From: Paenarthrobacter sp. A20
GTDB lineage: Bacteria; Actinomycetota; Actinomycetes; Actinomycetales; Micrococcaceae
Direction: 5' to 3'
Length of the DNA stretch: 64,000 bases
Assembly (NCBI RefSeq): GCF_024168825.1
Contig: NZ_JALJWH010000003.1
Location: 85,991-149,990 of the forward strand
Below, in pieces: positions 33,187 through 42,750 of this stretch. The notes under the pieces were generated by a model that searched no databases, had not been told where the DNA came from, and saw nothing but the letters and a program-made list of their open reading frames with translations. Both the position numbers and the translations under genes were made by a program. Within the stretch, counting starts at the first letter, position 1. Each line of letters begins with the position of its first letter.

Positions 33187-33810
33187 CTAAGTCGATTGCT
33201 CCCTTGGAGAGGAAGTGAGGCCAAGTATCGGCGCCTCGAGCGGCCTCACATCCCTGAGCCATTCCGGCAGCATCCTCCCGGCGACCGTAGCCAAATCCGT
33301 GGCTGTTTGTGTTGGCCTTTGCAACCAGTCGAGGAGGAGCGAGAGGATTCCCCCGACGAAGAAGGTTGCGGCCTCTTTTGCATCAAGTTCGGCGGGCTTG
33401 TCGTTCACCGAGTCGATGGCTTCCGTGAGGTGAGATATTAGCGTCGTGCGAAGTTCCAACAAGGCCGGGGCTTGCGTGTCTGGTATAAGTACTGCCGAGC
33501 AAAGAATCCGGTGCTGCCCGAGGTGCTCGAAGAGTTCCCCGAGACTAACTTGGGTCGATGACGACGGGGGCTGCTGGCTATGGTCAGCAGCTGGGTGGAA
33601 TGCGTCGAGCAGTTCCCTGAAGGCAGCCACGCCGACGTTCTCGGCGCCCGTAAAGTGCTTGTAGAACGAGCTGCGGCTCACGCCGGCTTCGTGCACGAGT
33701 GAGGCTACTGTGGGAGCGGGTTGGCCGATGTCCAGTTGACGCTCAAAGGCGTCCAGCAGGAGCTTGCGAGTGCGAACTGACCGTGGATCCTCCGCATTTC
33801 CCTCCCGCAT
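33187..33810 (-). CDS. TetR-family transcriptional regulator
   Basis: 207 aa. N-terminal HTH at about residues 15-60 (LLLDAFERQLDIG, VASLVHEAGVSRSSFYKHF) and a ligand-binding C-terminal domain. Divergent from the esterase gene, which it probably represses until an ester or related ligand binds. The ATG at 33810 is preferred to 33843 because it gives the normal short tail before the HTH. Confidence 0.85.
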   Translation of the reverse strand: MREGNAEDPRSVRTRKLLLDAFERQLDIGQPAPTVASLVHEAGVSRSSFYKHFTGAENVGVAAFRELLDAFHPAADHSQQPPSSSTQVSLGELFEHLGQHRILCSAVLIPDTQAPALLELRTTLISHLTEAIDSVNDKPAELDAKEAATFFVGGILSLLLDWLQRPTQTATDLATVAGRMLPEWLRDVRPLEAPILGLTSSPREQST

Positions 33811-33972
33811 GAACACTGCCGGTGGTATGCCCGTAAGGCCCACGTGGGTCTCCTCTCCCCGCTATCTCGTGGCCCAATAGTACTCTTGCCCTGCCGTGTC
33901 CGTCTATCGTACAGTTGTCCACCAGAGCCCCTGGGTGACAGCTTTCGGGCCTTCAGACTACGGAGGACTATG

Positions 33973-34932
33973 ATGTCAGTAGCTAGATTCGATCCGGAGA
34001 TACTGGCGCTCTTTACCGCTGCCGCCGAAGCCGCAACCGGGTCAGCCGGATCTGCAGCGCCAGTCCGTGGGGATGCCTTAGGGCTGCGTTCCATCATTGA
34101 CGCGGGGCTTTCCGTCATTCCCCGCCCGGCTGTGGAAGGAATTTCGGCCGGTACGCACATCACGAGCGCGCCGGACGGGGGCAGTCTCGAACTGCGCTGG
34201 TACTCTTCCCGGGACGAGGGACGCACCGACCGGCCAGCGGTAGTTTATTTCCACGGCGGGGGTCGAGTGGCCGGGAAAATTGACCACTACGATGGGGTCA
34301 TTCGCCATTACGTGCAACAAACAAAAGTTCCCATGCTCCAGGTCGAATACCGCCTGGCCCCGGAGCATCCTGGAACCGTTGCAGCGGAAGATGGGCTGAC
34401 AGCCCTCCAATGGCTCCTCAAGCACGCCGAAGACCTTGGGGTGGATCCTGAACGCGTTGCCGTCATGGGCGACAGCGGCGGAGGTGGCGTCGCGGCAGGA
34501 ACTGCGATCTTGGCCCGCGACAACGGCGTCCGCTTGGCGAAGCAAATCCTCATCTACCCAATGCTTGATGACCGCAACACCATCCCGGACCCCACATTGG
34601 AAGGTCTCGTCACCTGGACCCATGAGACGAACTGGACGGGCTGGCATGCCGTTCTCGGTGACACTATTGGAAACGAGGAAGTATCACCAGTTGCCGCACC
34701 CGCGCGTTTGACCAACTTCAAGGGTCTTCCACCGGCGTACATAGAGGTTGGCGATCTTGACATCTTCAGAGACGAGTCGATTGGCTACGCGCAGGGATTG
34801 CATCGCGCCGGAATCGGCTGTGAATTGCACGTTCTTGCCGGCGTGATCCACGGTCACGACCTGATGGACTTCAGCTTGAGCGTGTCCCAGCAGAGCTTGG
34901 CAGAAAGGTGCAGAGCCATTAAGTCCTTATAG
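33973..34932 (+). CDS. Alpha/beta hydrolase, HSL-type esterase
   Basis: 319 aa. Hormone-sensitive-lipase features: oxyanion-hole motif YFHGGG, nucleophile elbow GDSGGG, catalytic Asp in VGDLDIFRDE and His in GVIHGHD. Substrates are likely small carboxylic esters. GGAGG lies 5 nt before the second ATG (33973), which I prefer to the first (33970). Divergent from the TetR gene. Cytosolic; no signal peptide. Confidence 0.85.
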   Translation: MSVARFDPEILALFTAAAEAATGSAGSAAPVRGDALGLRSIIDAGLSVIPRPAVEGISAGTHITSAPDGGSLELRWYSSRDEGRTDRPAVVYFHGGGRVAGKIDHYDGVIRHYVQQTKVPMLQVEYRLAPEHPGTVAAEDGLTALQWLLKHAEDLGVDPERVAVMGDSGGGGVAAGTAILARDNGVRLAKQILIYPMLDDRNTIPDPTLEGLVTWTHETNWTGWHAVLGDTIGNEEVSPVAAPARLTNFKGLPPAYIEVGDLDIFRDESIGYAQGLHRAGIGCELHVLAGVIHGHDLMDFSLSVSQQSLAERCRAIKSL

Positions 34933-35180
34933 CTGGCAAAGCACGAATGGAAAGGGCACTTGTTTATGCCGGTGGTGTACTGGGATTCCACGCACGAACG
35001 GATTCTGTAGACGAACGGCCCTACGGTTACTTGGGCAGGGGCTCATGAGGACAAGAACCTACCAGTACCTGAAGGTGTCAGGATTGGATGCCGACTGAAC
35101 AGAGCGTCGGTGGCCGTCTGCGCATCTGACGGCCAGCTCTTCGAGAAGGTGCCCCACAACATAACTTGGTGAGGATGCAG
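34933..35180. other. Gene-free stretch
   Basis: No supported gene or repeat between the esterase stop and the terminator hairpin at 35181. Confidence 0.4.
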
Positions 35181-35215
35181 GATAGCCCGAGCCGCGGTGA
35201 GCGATCCGGGCTATC
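35181..35215 (-). terminator. Hairpin downstream of the sugar-binding protein gene
   Basis: GATAGCCCG and CGGGCTATC form a 9-bp stem (17-nt loop) about 50 nt after the stop of the leftward ABC operon. Confidence 0.5.
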
Positions 35216-35267
35216 CCGACCCTGTGAAGGGCTTTTTAGTGGTGATGAATCTCGAAGCGTGGGGTGG

Positions 35268-36590
35268 CTATTTTCCCACCAAGTCCTGCATTTCCTTGGC
35301 GGCTGCATCGAGTGCGTCTTTGGGGCTTGCTTCTCCGATGAGTGCGGCTTGGATATGGCTTGCTAGTTTTGCTTCCATTTGTCCATAGTTGGTGAATTTC
35401 CACAGCGGGTTGGGGTCTGCGGTGTCTGTAACGGCTTTCTGCCATGTTGCGCTGTAGGGGTCGGCGGAGTACGTGGGATCCTGGATCGCTTTGTTGGTGG
35501 TCGGTGACGAGCCGAGGGCTTTATAGCGTTTCAGGGATGTGTCGATGTCGCTGGACATGAAGTGGGCGAAGTCGGCCGAGGTTTCGGCGGCACCCTTGTC
35601 AAAGACAACAAGCAGGCTGCCCCAGGCCAGGGACTGTGGCTTGTCGCCTTGAGCAACGACAGGACGCGCCATCGGGGTCGTTGCGTTGACCAACTCCGGA
35701 TTGGTTGCTTGTTTCTTGACGGTTCCCCTCACCATGCTGGCGTCGTCAAAGAAGGCTGTCTGTTCCTGGCTGAACAAGGTCCGGGCTTCGGGGCGGCCCA
35801 CGTTCAAACGGATGAGGTTCTGATCGTAGAGGCTCTTGAGCCACGTGAGTGCTTTCACGGCCCCTTCGTCGTTAACGGCGATGGTGTCGCCCTCGACGAT
35901 CTTCGAGCCGAACGTCTTGAACCACGGGAAGAAGTCTTTGACCTGTTCCGGTTTCGTTGCCAAAGCGTAGGGAACGTACTTGTCGCCCAGCGCGGCTACA
36001 GATTTCAAGACTTGCTCAAATTCTTTGATGGTTGTGGGGGGCTTGTCGAAGCCAGCCTGTTTTAGCAGGGCAGTGTTCGTTACCAGCCCGATGGATCCTG
36101 TGTACCACGGCAGACCATACTGCTTGCCTTCGTACTGGCCGGTCTTCAGCGACGCGTCGGTGTAGTCACTCCCGGGGACGTACGCGCTAAGGTTCACGAG
36201 TTTGCCGCTTTGGGCCAAGGACTGGAGGTCGGCGATATCGAGTTGGGCGGCCCCGTCGATGTCTCCGGTCCGGGCGCGCAGAAGGATCTGGTTTCGGTAT
36301 TCCGCAAAGGGGTAGGCGGAGAACTTGGCCTTGATGCCCTTGCCATCGGTGAATCCTGCCACTTCCTCCTCGAGGAGGGCCCGTGCGGCGTCTTCACCGT
36401 AGTTCCAGCTCGTGAAGGCGAAGTCGCTGTACTTCTTGTCCTTGCCAGGGGCAGGTGCCGCCGAACTGCTCCCGGAGGCGCCACAGCCGGTAGCCAGAAG
36501 TGTTATGGAGGTGAGAGCCGCGATGAGCGTCGCACCCTTCCGGATGCGTGTATTGTGAATCCCTTTTTTTGCCTTTGTTGATGCGAACAT
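35268..36590 (-). CDS. ABC sugar importer, solute-binding lipoprotein
   Basis: 440 aa family-1 solute-binding protein. A basic start, hydrophobic helix and lipobox (LLATGC) mark a lipoprotein on the outer face of the membrane. The body has the usual carbohydrate-binder features (YGLPWYTGSIGLVTNTALL; FDDASMVRG). ATG at 36590 with AGGAAG upstream; the longer frame to 36701 overlaps the permease gene. Last gene of the importer operon. No ATPase gene is present; such importers often share a common MsmK/MsiK-type ATPase. Confidence 0.88.
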   Translation of the reverse strand: MFASTKAKKGIHNTRIRKGATLIAALTSITLLATGCGASGSSSAAPAPGKDKKYSDFAFTSWNYGEDAARALLEEEVAGFTDGKGIKAKFSAYPFAEYRNQILLRARTGDIDGAAQLDIADLQSLAQSGKLVNLSAYVPGSDYTDASLKTGQYEGKQYGLPWYTGSIGLVTNTALLKQAGFDKPPTTIKEFEQVLKSVAALGDKYVPYALATKPEQVKDFFPWFKTFGSKIVEGDTIAVNDEGAVKALTWLKSLYDQNLIRLNVGRPEARTLFSQEQTAFFDDASMVRGTVKKQATNPELVNATTPMARPVVAQGDKPQSLAWGSLLVVFDKGAAETSADFAHFMSSDIDTSLKRYKALGSSPTTNKAIQDPTYSADPYSATWQKAVTDTADPNPLWKFTNYGQMEAKLASHIQAALIGEASPKDALDAAAKEMQDLVGK

Positions 36591-36615
36591 GTACTTCTTC
36601 CTAACTTTATGGGGG

Positions 36616-37530
36616 TTAGCCTTTGACCGCTCCGGCACCGAGGCCTGCGACAAAGTACTTCTGGAGGGCCATGAAGATGGCAAGTACGGGCAAGGCGGCA
36701 ACCAGCGAAGCGGCCATGAGTTCGGGCCAGCGGTTGCTGAATTCGTTCAGGTAGGTGGTCACCAGTCCCGGTGGCAAGGTCCTGGTGGCGTCTCCGGAAA
36801 GGGTGAGTGCGAAGACGAAGTCATTCCAGCCACGCACGAACGCAAAGAGTCCTGCCGCGATCAAACCCGGCGCGGCCAGCGGGAAAAGGATTTTGTGAAT
36901 GATGACGAACTGGTTCGCGCCGTCGATTTTCGCAGCTTCGATGAGTTCATCGGGGATGTTGTCGAAGGTTCCCTTGAGCATCCAGATGCAAAGAGGCAGC
37001 GTAAATGTGGTGAAGGCGAGAACCAGCGCGGGATAGCTGTTGAGCATACCCAGGGCGCTGAACAGCCCGTAGATGGTGATGAGCAGCAGGACGTGCGGGA
37101 ACAGTTGCGAGCACAGAATCAGGAACATGAGTGACCGCCGTCCCCGGTACCGGAATTTGGAAAAGGAGTAGGCGCAGTACATGCCGATGAGCACACTGCT
37201 GATGGCGGTTATCACGGAGACCAAGATGCTGTTCAGTAGGAACCTGAGAAGGTCGCCGTTCCCGAAAATGGTTCCGAAGTGCTCGAAGGTGACGTTGACC
37301 GGCAGCAGTTGGGGCGGGAATTCGAAGACGGTTTCCGTTTTCCTCAGGCTCGTGACTATGAGCCAGTAGATGGGCAGCAGGGCGAAGAGCCCGATGAGGG
37401 TCAGGGAGATTCGACGCCCCCAGCGGATTACCGGTGATTCGCCGGTGGGGCTCCGGCGCTTCCGGATCACCGGCTTGCTGTTAGCCGTTGGTCGCGCGTT
37501 TTCGGTGCGGGGGTTGGCCAGGACGCTCAT
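36616..37530 (-). CDS. ABC sugar importer permease (MalG type)
   Basis: 304 aa, six membrane segments after a basic cytosolic N-terminus of about 40 residues. The EAA-loop (ELIEAAKIDGANQFVIIHKILFPLA begins it) contacts the ATPase. Starts in a 4-nt ATGA overlap with the first permease gene. Confidence 0.88.
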   Translation of the reverse strand: MSVLANPRTENARPTANSKPVIRKRRSPTGESPVIRWGRRISLTLIGLFALLPIYWLIVTSLRKTETVFEFPPQLLPVNVTFEHFGTIFGNGDLLRFLLNSILVSVITAISSVLIGMYCAYSFSKFRYRGRRSLMFLILCSQLFPHVLLLITIYGLFSALGMLNSYPALVLAFTTFTLPLCIWMLKGTFDNIPDELIEAAKIDGANQFVIIHKILFPLAAPGLIAAGLFAFVRGWNDFVFALTLSGDATRTLPPGLVTTYLNEFSNRWPELMAASLVAALPVLAIFMALQKYFVAGLGAGAVKG

Positions 37531-38420
37531 GATTTGTGCTCCGATTTCAGGTAGATGGCGACGGCCGGGAGGAGCATCAGGAGCCAGAGAGCACCAATCG
37601 CTGCGGCCATTCCCAAGTCGAATCCGTCGAAAGCCGTTTCGTAGACGGCAAGGGAGAACGTCGTGGTGGCGTTGGCCGGGCCGCCACCGGTCAGGACATA
37701 GATCGTGTCGAAGTGCTGGAAGTTCCAAATGAACTCGAGCAGTACCACGATGCTTGCCACCGGTCGTAGCCCGGGCCAGGTTATGTGCCTGAAACGCTGC
37801 CAGGCATTGGCGCCGTCGACCCGGCCGGCCTCCCCTAACTCGCCGGGGAAGGACTGCAGCGCCGCCAACAGCATGACCATCATCCATGGGAACGTGCCCC
37901 AGGTCCGGGCGACGATAACCGCCAGCATGGCGCCGGGGCCGGAATCGAGCCAACCGATGTTCGTATCAATCAGGCCAGCCGTGCGCAAGGTGCCGTTGAG
38001 CACTCCATAGTTCGCATCAAAGATCCAGAGCCAGAGGAAAGAAACGACCACCCCGGGCAACACCCATGGGAGGAGGAATACGGAGCGTACTGCCGCGCGA
38101 CCCCGCATCTTCTGGTTAAGAGCGAGGGCTGCGACGAGGCCCACCAGGAACGGCGCGACGGTAGCCGGTACAGCGAAGGTCAGTGTGGTGACCGCCAAGG
38201 GCCAAAGGTCAGCGGAAATGGCATGCAGGATGTTATCCAGCCCGACAAACGTCCGCCCCTCACGGAGCAGGCTTCGTTCGAAGAAGGCATCCCCCAAGGC
38301 GCCCAGCAAGGGGTAAATCACCACCGCTGCCAGCAGCGTGATGGCCGGCAGCATCAGCAGGTAGGGAAAGAATGTCACCCCCTTGGCGCGAGTTGGCGGC
38401 CGTGTAGCGGTAAGTGTCAT
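37527..38420 (-). CDS. ABC sugar importer permease (MalF type)
   Basis: 297 aa, six membrane segments, EAA loop ELGEAGRVDGANAWQRFRHI. First gene of the leftward permease-permease-binding-protein operon. An operator of the TATAC class lies 44-60 bp before its start (38464-38480), suggesting repression by the local GntR regulator. Confidence 0.88.
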   Translation of the reverse strand: MTLTATRPPTRAKGVTFFPYLLMLPAITLLAAVVIYPLLGALGDAFFERSLLREGRTFVGLDNILHAISADLWPLAVTTLTFAVPATVAPFLVGLVAALALNQKMRGRAAVRSVFLLPWVLPGVVVSFLWLWIFDANYGVLNGTLRTAGLIDTNIGWLDSGPGAMLAVIVARTWGTFPWMMVMLLAALQSFPGELGEAGRVDGANAWQRFRHITWPGLRPVASIVVLLEFIWNFQHFDTIYVLTGGGPANATTTFSLAVYETAFDGFDLGMAAAIGALWLLMLLPAVAIYLKSEHKS

Positions 38421-38463
38421 GACTTTCGTACCTCTCTCCGTTGAGCATTTCCATACCCGGTAA

Positions 38464-38480
38464 CGGTATACGATATACGG
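38464..38480. promoter_or_regulatory. GntR-type operator before the ABC importer
   Basis: CGGTATACGATATACGG contains the dyad GTATA-N3-TATAC. Related boxes occur at 39307, 42703, 46527 and 50242. Confidence 0.6.
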
Positions 38481-38511
38481 AAACTGTCAAGAGGTTTTCT
38501 GTTGTAGCGGT

Positions 38512-39306
38512 CTAAGGCAGGAGGCCGAGTTTTATTCTCTGCTGGGGCCGCAGCAAGCTCGATGGAGTAAGCGCATCAGCCCCGCCATCGACGCGAAGTT
38601 CTGCCCCGGTGATCTGGCTCGCTTCAGAGGAGCATAAGAAAGCGATGGCGGCGGCTACATCGTGCGGGTCGTTGAGCCGCCCGACCGGGGTGCTGTCCAG
38701 CAACCCTTGTCGGTCGGTGGGGCTCAGGCGGGACTCTGTGTGAGGTGCCCTCGTCCAGCCGGGTGTGACGATATTGGAGCGGATGCCGAACTGACCGTAC
38801 TCGGCAGCCACGTGCCGGGTCAGGGCGGCTACGCCGGCCTTGGCCGCAGAATAGGCCGGATAACCAGGCACGGCTCTGTCGGCATGCGGGGAGCCCAAGG
38901 TGCAGATCACCCCTCCGCCTGAGCGCATCATGGAGCGAACGGCGGCCTGGGTGCACAGGAAGACGGTGGTCAGGCAACTCCCCATCGTTGCATTCCACTC
39001 GTCGAAACCCAGGTTGTGAAGGCTTCCCCCGGTCGTGTTTCCGGCGGCGTTGACCAGTGCCTTCACCGGCCCGATTGATTCCGCCAACGCAAAGGCCTCG
39101 CGAACCGGGAGCTCGCTGGCCAGATCGCCGCTCCACGCCCTGTGCTCTCGAGAGGATTCAGGAAGTTCCGCCAATGTAGCCAGTGCGGCATCTTCATTGA
39201 CGTCGAGAAGAACCAGGGTATGAGCCGAGGAGAGAGAGACAGCGGCAGCGCGACCGAGGGTGCCGCCAGCGCCGGTAATGACAGCTACAGATTCCAAATC
39301 AATCAT
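38512..39306 (-). CDS. SDR-family oxidoreductase (probable sugar dehydrogenase)
   Basis: 264 aa. Rossmann motif TGAGGTLG near residue 12, NAAGN near 85, and catalytic Tyr/Lys in YSAAK near 150 with a Ser in TLGS. Likely NAD(P)-dependent oxidation of a sugar to its lactone or of a sugar acid. Start at 39306; an in-frame ATG at 39348 would overlap the operator and the divergent gntR start. Divergent from gntR with the operator between. Confidence 0.82.
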   Translation of the reverse strand: MIDLESVAVITGAGGTLGRAAAVSLSSAHTLVLLDVNEDAALATLAELPESSREHRAWSGDLASELPVREAFALAESIGPVKALVNAAGNTTGGSLHNLGFDEWNATMGSCLTTVFLCTQAAVRSMMRSGGGVICTLGSPHADRAVPGYPAYSAAKAGVAALTRHVAAEYGQFGIRSNIVTPGWTRAPHTESRLSPTDRQGLLDSTPVGRLNDPHDVAAAIAFLCSSEASQITGAELRVDGGADALTPSSLLRPQQRIKLGLLP

Positions 39307-39323
39307 GGGTATACGGTATACTA
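39307..39323. promoter_or_regulatory. GntR-type operator between SDR and gntR
   Basis: GTATA-CGG-TATAC (39309-39321) is a perfect dyad placed over both divergent starts, so it can control the SDR gene and gntR itself. Confidence 0.65.
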
Positions 39324-39359
39324 CGAGGTGGGACAATGGTCGAGACAAAGGAGCACGTA

Positions 39360-40031
39360 ATGGGCAGCATGTTGGGGCGGGATGCGCAGGTTGTGACCAG
39401 AACCAAGGCCGACATCGTCCGTGAGATGGTCGAGGAAGCGATCATGAGCGGGCGACTCGGTCCGGGTGAGCGCATCGTCGTCGACACTATTGTCAGCGAA
39501 ACCGGTGTCAGCAAGATCCCTGTCCGCGAGGCACTCGGGCGCCTCGTGAGCTCCGGCCTTGTTGATCAGAGCCCCAACTCCGGCTACAAGGTTGCCACGG
39601 TGTCTCTGCACGAGATCCACGGAATCTATCTGCTTCGGACCGAAGTTGAGGGACTGTGCGCCCAGCTGGCGGCCACGTCGATTGGACAAGCCGCCATCTC
39701 AGATTTGCGCTCCATTAATGCCCAGATGCGTGAGCGCATCGCGGGCGGTGACACCAGGGCCCTGTCCGATTTTAATCGACGTTTTCATGTTTCCATTGCC
39801 AAGGCCACCAGCTTCGAATCCCTCGCGGATGCAAGCGAAGATCTGCTCAGCAAGGTGCATCGGTACCGCTCGGTGGCCACCCGCTCCGCCGAGCACTGGA
39901 GGGCTTCGGTGGATGAACACGATGCCATTGTCGATGCCCTCGAAGCGCATGATCCGGTTGCTGCACGGGATGTGGCCAGGAATCATGCACTAAGCCAGTT
40001 GGAGGTTGAAAAGCGTGCTGAACTCGCCTGA
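39360..40031 (+). CDS. GntR-family (FadR/FCD) regulator of the sugar-acid island
   Basis: 223 aa. N-terminal winged helix (IMSGRLGPGERIVVDTIVSE, SKIPVREALGRL) and an all-helical FCD domain with metal-binding His/Asp positions (DFNRRFHVSIAKA). The ATG at 39360 is chosen for its AAAGGAG; 39336 is upstream in frame. FCD regulators of this kind sense sugar acids or KDG/KDPG. It overlaps the kinase gene by 17 nt. Confidence 0.85.
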   Translation: MGSMLGRDAQVVTRTKADIVREMVEEAIMSGRLGPGERIVVDTIVSETGVSKIPVREALGRLVSSGLVDQSPNSGYKVATVSLHEIHGIYLLRTEVEGLCAQLAATSIGQAAISDLRSINAQMRERIAGGDTRALSDFNRRFHVSIAKATSFESLADASEDLLSKVHRYRSVATRSAEHWRASVDEHDAIVDALEAHDPVAARDVARNHALSQLEVEKRAELA

Positions 40032-40932
40032 GATTGTGACCCTTGGCGAATGTATGGCCATGCTGGCCCCGATGGAGGGGAGGCTGGGATCCGCCACGTC
40101 ACTGAGCATTAGGGCTGCCGGGGCAGAGTCAACCGTTGCCCAGTATCTTGTAGATCTCGGGCATTCCGTCTCCTGGATCAGCAGGCTGGGATCCGACCCG
40201 TTGGGTGATCTGGTCCTGGACGAAATCTCCCGGTCGGGCGTCGACACATCGACGGTGGCGCGCGACCCTGAGGCCCGGACAGGGGTGTACTTCAAGGATC
40301 CGCAACATACCAAGACTGAAGTGTATTACTACCGCTCCTCCTCCGCGGCCTCCAGGCTGGGGCGCGAGGACATTTCTTCCCTGGACCTTGAGCGGGTCAG
40401 GCTCGCCCACGTCTCAGGGATCACGCTGGCGATTTCCTCGACGGCCGCTGACGCCGCCGCTGTTCTTTTTGAGCGAGTCGCGGCCGAAGGCGGACTACGT
40501 TCATTCGACGTGAACTACCGACCGGGTTTGTGGTCAGTTGAGTCCGCCGCGCCCGCCATGCTGGAATTCGCCCGCCACTCAGATGTTGTGCTCGTCGGCC
40601 GGGACGAAGCGGAGGAATTGTGGGGCGCTCAGGACGCACACAGCATCCGCCGTCTGCTCGGAACCGGCGTCGAATTGGTCGTAAAGGACGCCGATATCGG
40701 CGCAACTGCCTACCGGCGCGGTCACGAGCAAGGAGTTTTTGTCCCTGCACCGTACGTTGATGTCGTCGAACCCGTCGGAGCCGGCGATGCTTTTGCCGCC
40801 GGGTACCTGTCCGGTGTCCTTCATGGCCTGCCTACCGACGCGAGCCTGTCCCTGGCGCACTCGGTTGCCGGTTTGGCGCTCCGGTCCGTTAACGACCACG
40901 TCGACGCCAGTTCAATCCGCGTTCTGCAATAG
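40015..40932 (+). CDS. kdgK: 2-keto-3-deoxygluconate kinase (PfkB family)
   Basis: 305 aa. PfkB features: early VTLGECMAMLAPMEG, sugar-site region AGAESTVAQYLVDLGH, and the ATP/anion-hole signature PVGAGDAFAAGYLSG near the C-terminus. It phosphorylates KDG to KDPG (or the galacto isomer) with ATP. The GTG at 40015 has GGAGG 9 nt upstream; the TTG at 40006 is too close to it. Followed by KDPG aldolase 11 nt later, which supports the assignment. Confidence 0.85.
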   Translation: MLNSPEIVTLGECMAMLAPMEGRLGSATSLSIRAAGAESTVAQYLVDLGHSVSWISRLGSDPLGDLVLDEISRSGVDTSTVARDPEARTGVYFKDPQHTKTEVYYYRSSSAASRLGREDISSLDLERVRLAHVSGITLAISSTAADAAAVLFERVAAEGGLRSFDVNYRPGLWSVESAAPAMLEFARHSDVVLVGRDEAEELWGAQDAHSIRRLLGTGVELVVKDADIGATAYRRGHEQGVFVPAPYVDVVEPVGAGDAFAAGYLSGVLHGLPTDASLSLAHSVAGLALRSVNDHVDASSIRVLQ

Positions 40933-40943
40933 GAGGAATTACC

Positions 40944-41588
40944 TTGGATCTGTCCAACGATTACTTTTCGGCACGCTCCAGCCAGGTTCCGCTCATGGCA
41001 ATCCTGCGTGGTTTCGATCTCCTCAGGACTGTGGAATTGAGTCATCGCGCCTGGGATCTGGGAATGGAACTGGTTGAAGTCCCGATTCAAAACGAAAGGG
41101 CAGTGGAGGTCCTCGCCGCCGTCGTCCGGGCGGGTCGTGAACGCGGGGCCGAGGCCGGGGCTGGAACGGTGACTTCCCTGGAGAGAGTGCGCGAGGCCCG
41201 CGATGTTGGTGCACGGTTCACCGTCGCCCCGGGATTTGACCCTGCAGTGGCGCAGGCGAGCCTAAGCGAAGGCTTGCCGCACTTGCCCGGCGTGGGCAGT
41301 GCCACAGACATCCATAATGCCCTCAAATTGGGCCTGACGTGGATGAAGGCGTTCCCGGCCGTGCAACTTGGCACCGGTTGGATCCAGGCAATGCAGGGTC
41401 CCTTCCCGGAGGCGCGTTTCGTGGCCACGGGGGGAATCACGCTGGAGAATGCCGAGGACTTCCTTGGGCAGGGTGCCGGCGTCGTCTCGCTCGGCTCAAG
41501 CTTCAACGACGAGCGGCAGTTTGAGCAACTTCCGGATCTCATCTCAAGACTCCGCCCCGGGACCGCCGCCCCATCTCGAGCTGACTGA
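40944..41588 (+). CDS. eda: KDPG/KDPGal aldolase (Eda family)
   Basis: 214 aa, class I aldolase. The N-terminal ILRG, the Glu in LVEVPIQN, GAGTV, LPGVGSATD, the Schiff-base Lys in WMKAFPA and the phosphate-site ATGGI are all present. Cleaves 2-keto-3-deoxy-6-phosphosugar acids to pyruvate and glyceraldehyde 3-phosphate. TTG start with AGGAGG 7 nt upstream. Second catabolic step after kdgK. Confidence 0.88.
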   Translation: MDLSNDYFSARSSQVPLMAILRGFDLLRTVELSHRAWDLGMELVEVPIQNERAVEVLAAVVRAGRERGAEAGAGTVTSLERVREARDVGARFTVAPGFDPAVAQASLSEGLPHLPGVGSATDIHNALKLGLTWMKAFPAVQLGTGWIQAMQGPFPEARFVATGGITLENAEDFLGQGAGVVSLGSSFNDERQFEQLPDLISRLRPGTAAPSRAD

Positions 41589-41595
41589 AGTCAGC

Positions 41596-42678
41596 ATGAC
41601 CAGCCGGAAGAGCTCACGCGAAGCCCCAACGGGGGAGGACTACCGGCTGATCTGGGTTGGATCCTATACGGATCCTCCCACCAGCCTCGGCGCCGGCATC
41701 GGTGCCGTGTCCGCTGAAGCCAACGGCAGGATCCGCTGGCTCGGTACCGCCGTTCGTTCGCCTTCCCCATCGTTCCTGACAGCCCACCCCTGGTTGCCCG
41801 TCGTCTACGTCGTGGCCGAGCACCAGGGCACTGTACAGGTTTACCGCCGTGGCCAGGGAACCAGCCTGGATCCCCAGAGCGAGTCATGGCCGGCAGGACG
41901 ATCGGTATGTCATATCACCATTGACCCGCAGGCCCGGTACCTCATCGCCGCATGCTGGGGCGATGGCCGTGTCATCGCCTACGCCCTGGACGACAAAGGC
42001 TCCATTCAAACCCGCCACGAAGCCCCGCGCGCCAGCGACCCGCACAAGCGGGCAGGCACCCTTGCGGCAGGACGTCAAAGCCGCGCGCACGCTTCCATCG
42101 TCTTGGACGATGGGCGGGTGATGACCACCGACCTCGGTTTTGACTTGCTCCGGGTATGGAAATACGTCCATGGCCAGGGGTTAGTTCTCGACCACGAGAT
42201 AACCCTCCCTTTTGGAAGCGGTCCGCGGCATCTGGTACAGCATCCGGGCGGAACTGTTCTCGTGGTGACCGAATACTCGATCGAGGTGGCACTACTCGTC
42301 CCCACAAGCGGCGTATACACGCTCAAGGACGTTATGCCGGCCACTGCCACTCCTGCGGTCGATGGTGATTCAGCAGCTGAGATCGCTCTCGCTTTCGGTG
42401 GCCGATTCGCATACGTCGGCATCCGGGGATCAAACCGCATGGGCATCCTACGCGTCGATGAACAAGGACGGTCCGTCCGGGCCTTGGCAGAGTTCAGTAC
42501 CCGCGGCAACTGGCCACGGCACCATCTGATCCTGGGATCCAGGCTGTTCATTGCCCATGAGCGATCCCACGACATCATCTCTATGAAACTGCACCCCCGG
42601 ACCGGGCTACCCGGTCCGGCAGACTTCCGCGCCCACGTTGGATCGCCCACTGTCCTGATTCCAGCGCCCGTTTCTTGA
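41596..42678 (+). CDS. Lactonase family protein (6-phosphogluconolactonase-like beta-propeller)
   Basis: 360 aa seven-bladed propeller of the PF10282 type: WVGSYTDPPTSLGAGIG at the N-terminus, YVVAEHQGTVQVY, and FGSGPRHLVQHPGG in the middle. Probably opens a sugar lactone to the aldonic acid. It begins 7 nt after the aldolase stop, so it is the fourth gene of the gntR-kdgK-eda operon. Confidence 0.82.
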   Translation: MTSRKSSREAPTGEDYRLIWVGSYTDPPTSLGAGIGAVSAEANGRIRWLGTAVRSPSPSFLTAHPWLPVVYVVAEHQGTVQVYRRGQGTSLDPQSESWPAGRSVCHITIDPQARYLIAACWGDGRVIAYALDDKGSIQTRHEAPRASDPHKRAGTLAAGRQSRAHASIVLDDGRVMTTDLGFDLLRVWKYVHGQGLVLDHEITLPFGSGPRHLVQHPGGTVLVVTEYSIEVALLVPTSGVYTLKDVMPATATPAVDGDSAAEIALAFGGRFAYVGIRGSNRMGILRVDEQGRSVRALAEFSTRGNWPRHHLILGSRLFIAHERSHDIISMKLHPRTGLPGPADFRAHVGSPTVLIPAPVS

Positions 42679-42702
42679 GGACCTAGCAAATCACATCGAA
42701 AT

Positions 42703-42720
42703 ATCGTATACTACATACGA
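42703..42720. promoter_or_regulatory. GntR-type operator before the MFS gene
   Basis: CGTAT-ACTAC-ATACG (42705-42719) lies 31-46 bp before the MFS start and shares the TATAC...TACGAAA pattern of the other boxes. Confidence 0.6.
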
Positions 42721-42750
42721 AAACTCTTTGACTTCTACTAGGTGGTACTC

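Noticed and set aside
36616..37953. Extension of the MalG-type permease to 445 aa
   Set aside because: The extra N-terminus reads the other permease gene in a wrong frame; the ATGA-overlap start at 37530 gives the usual family length.
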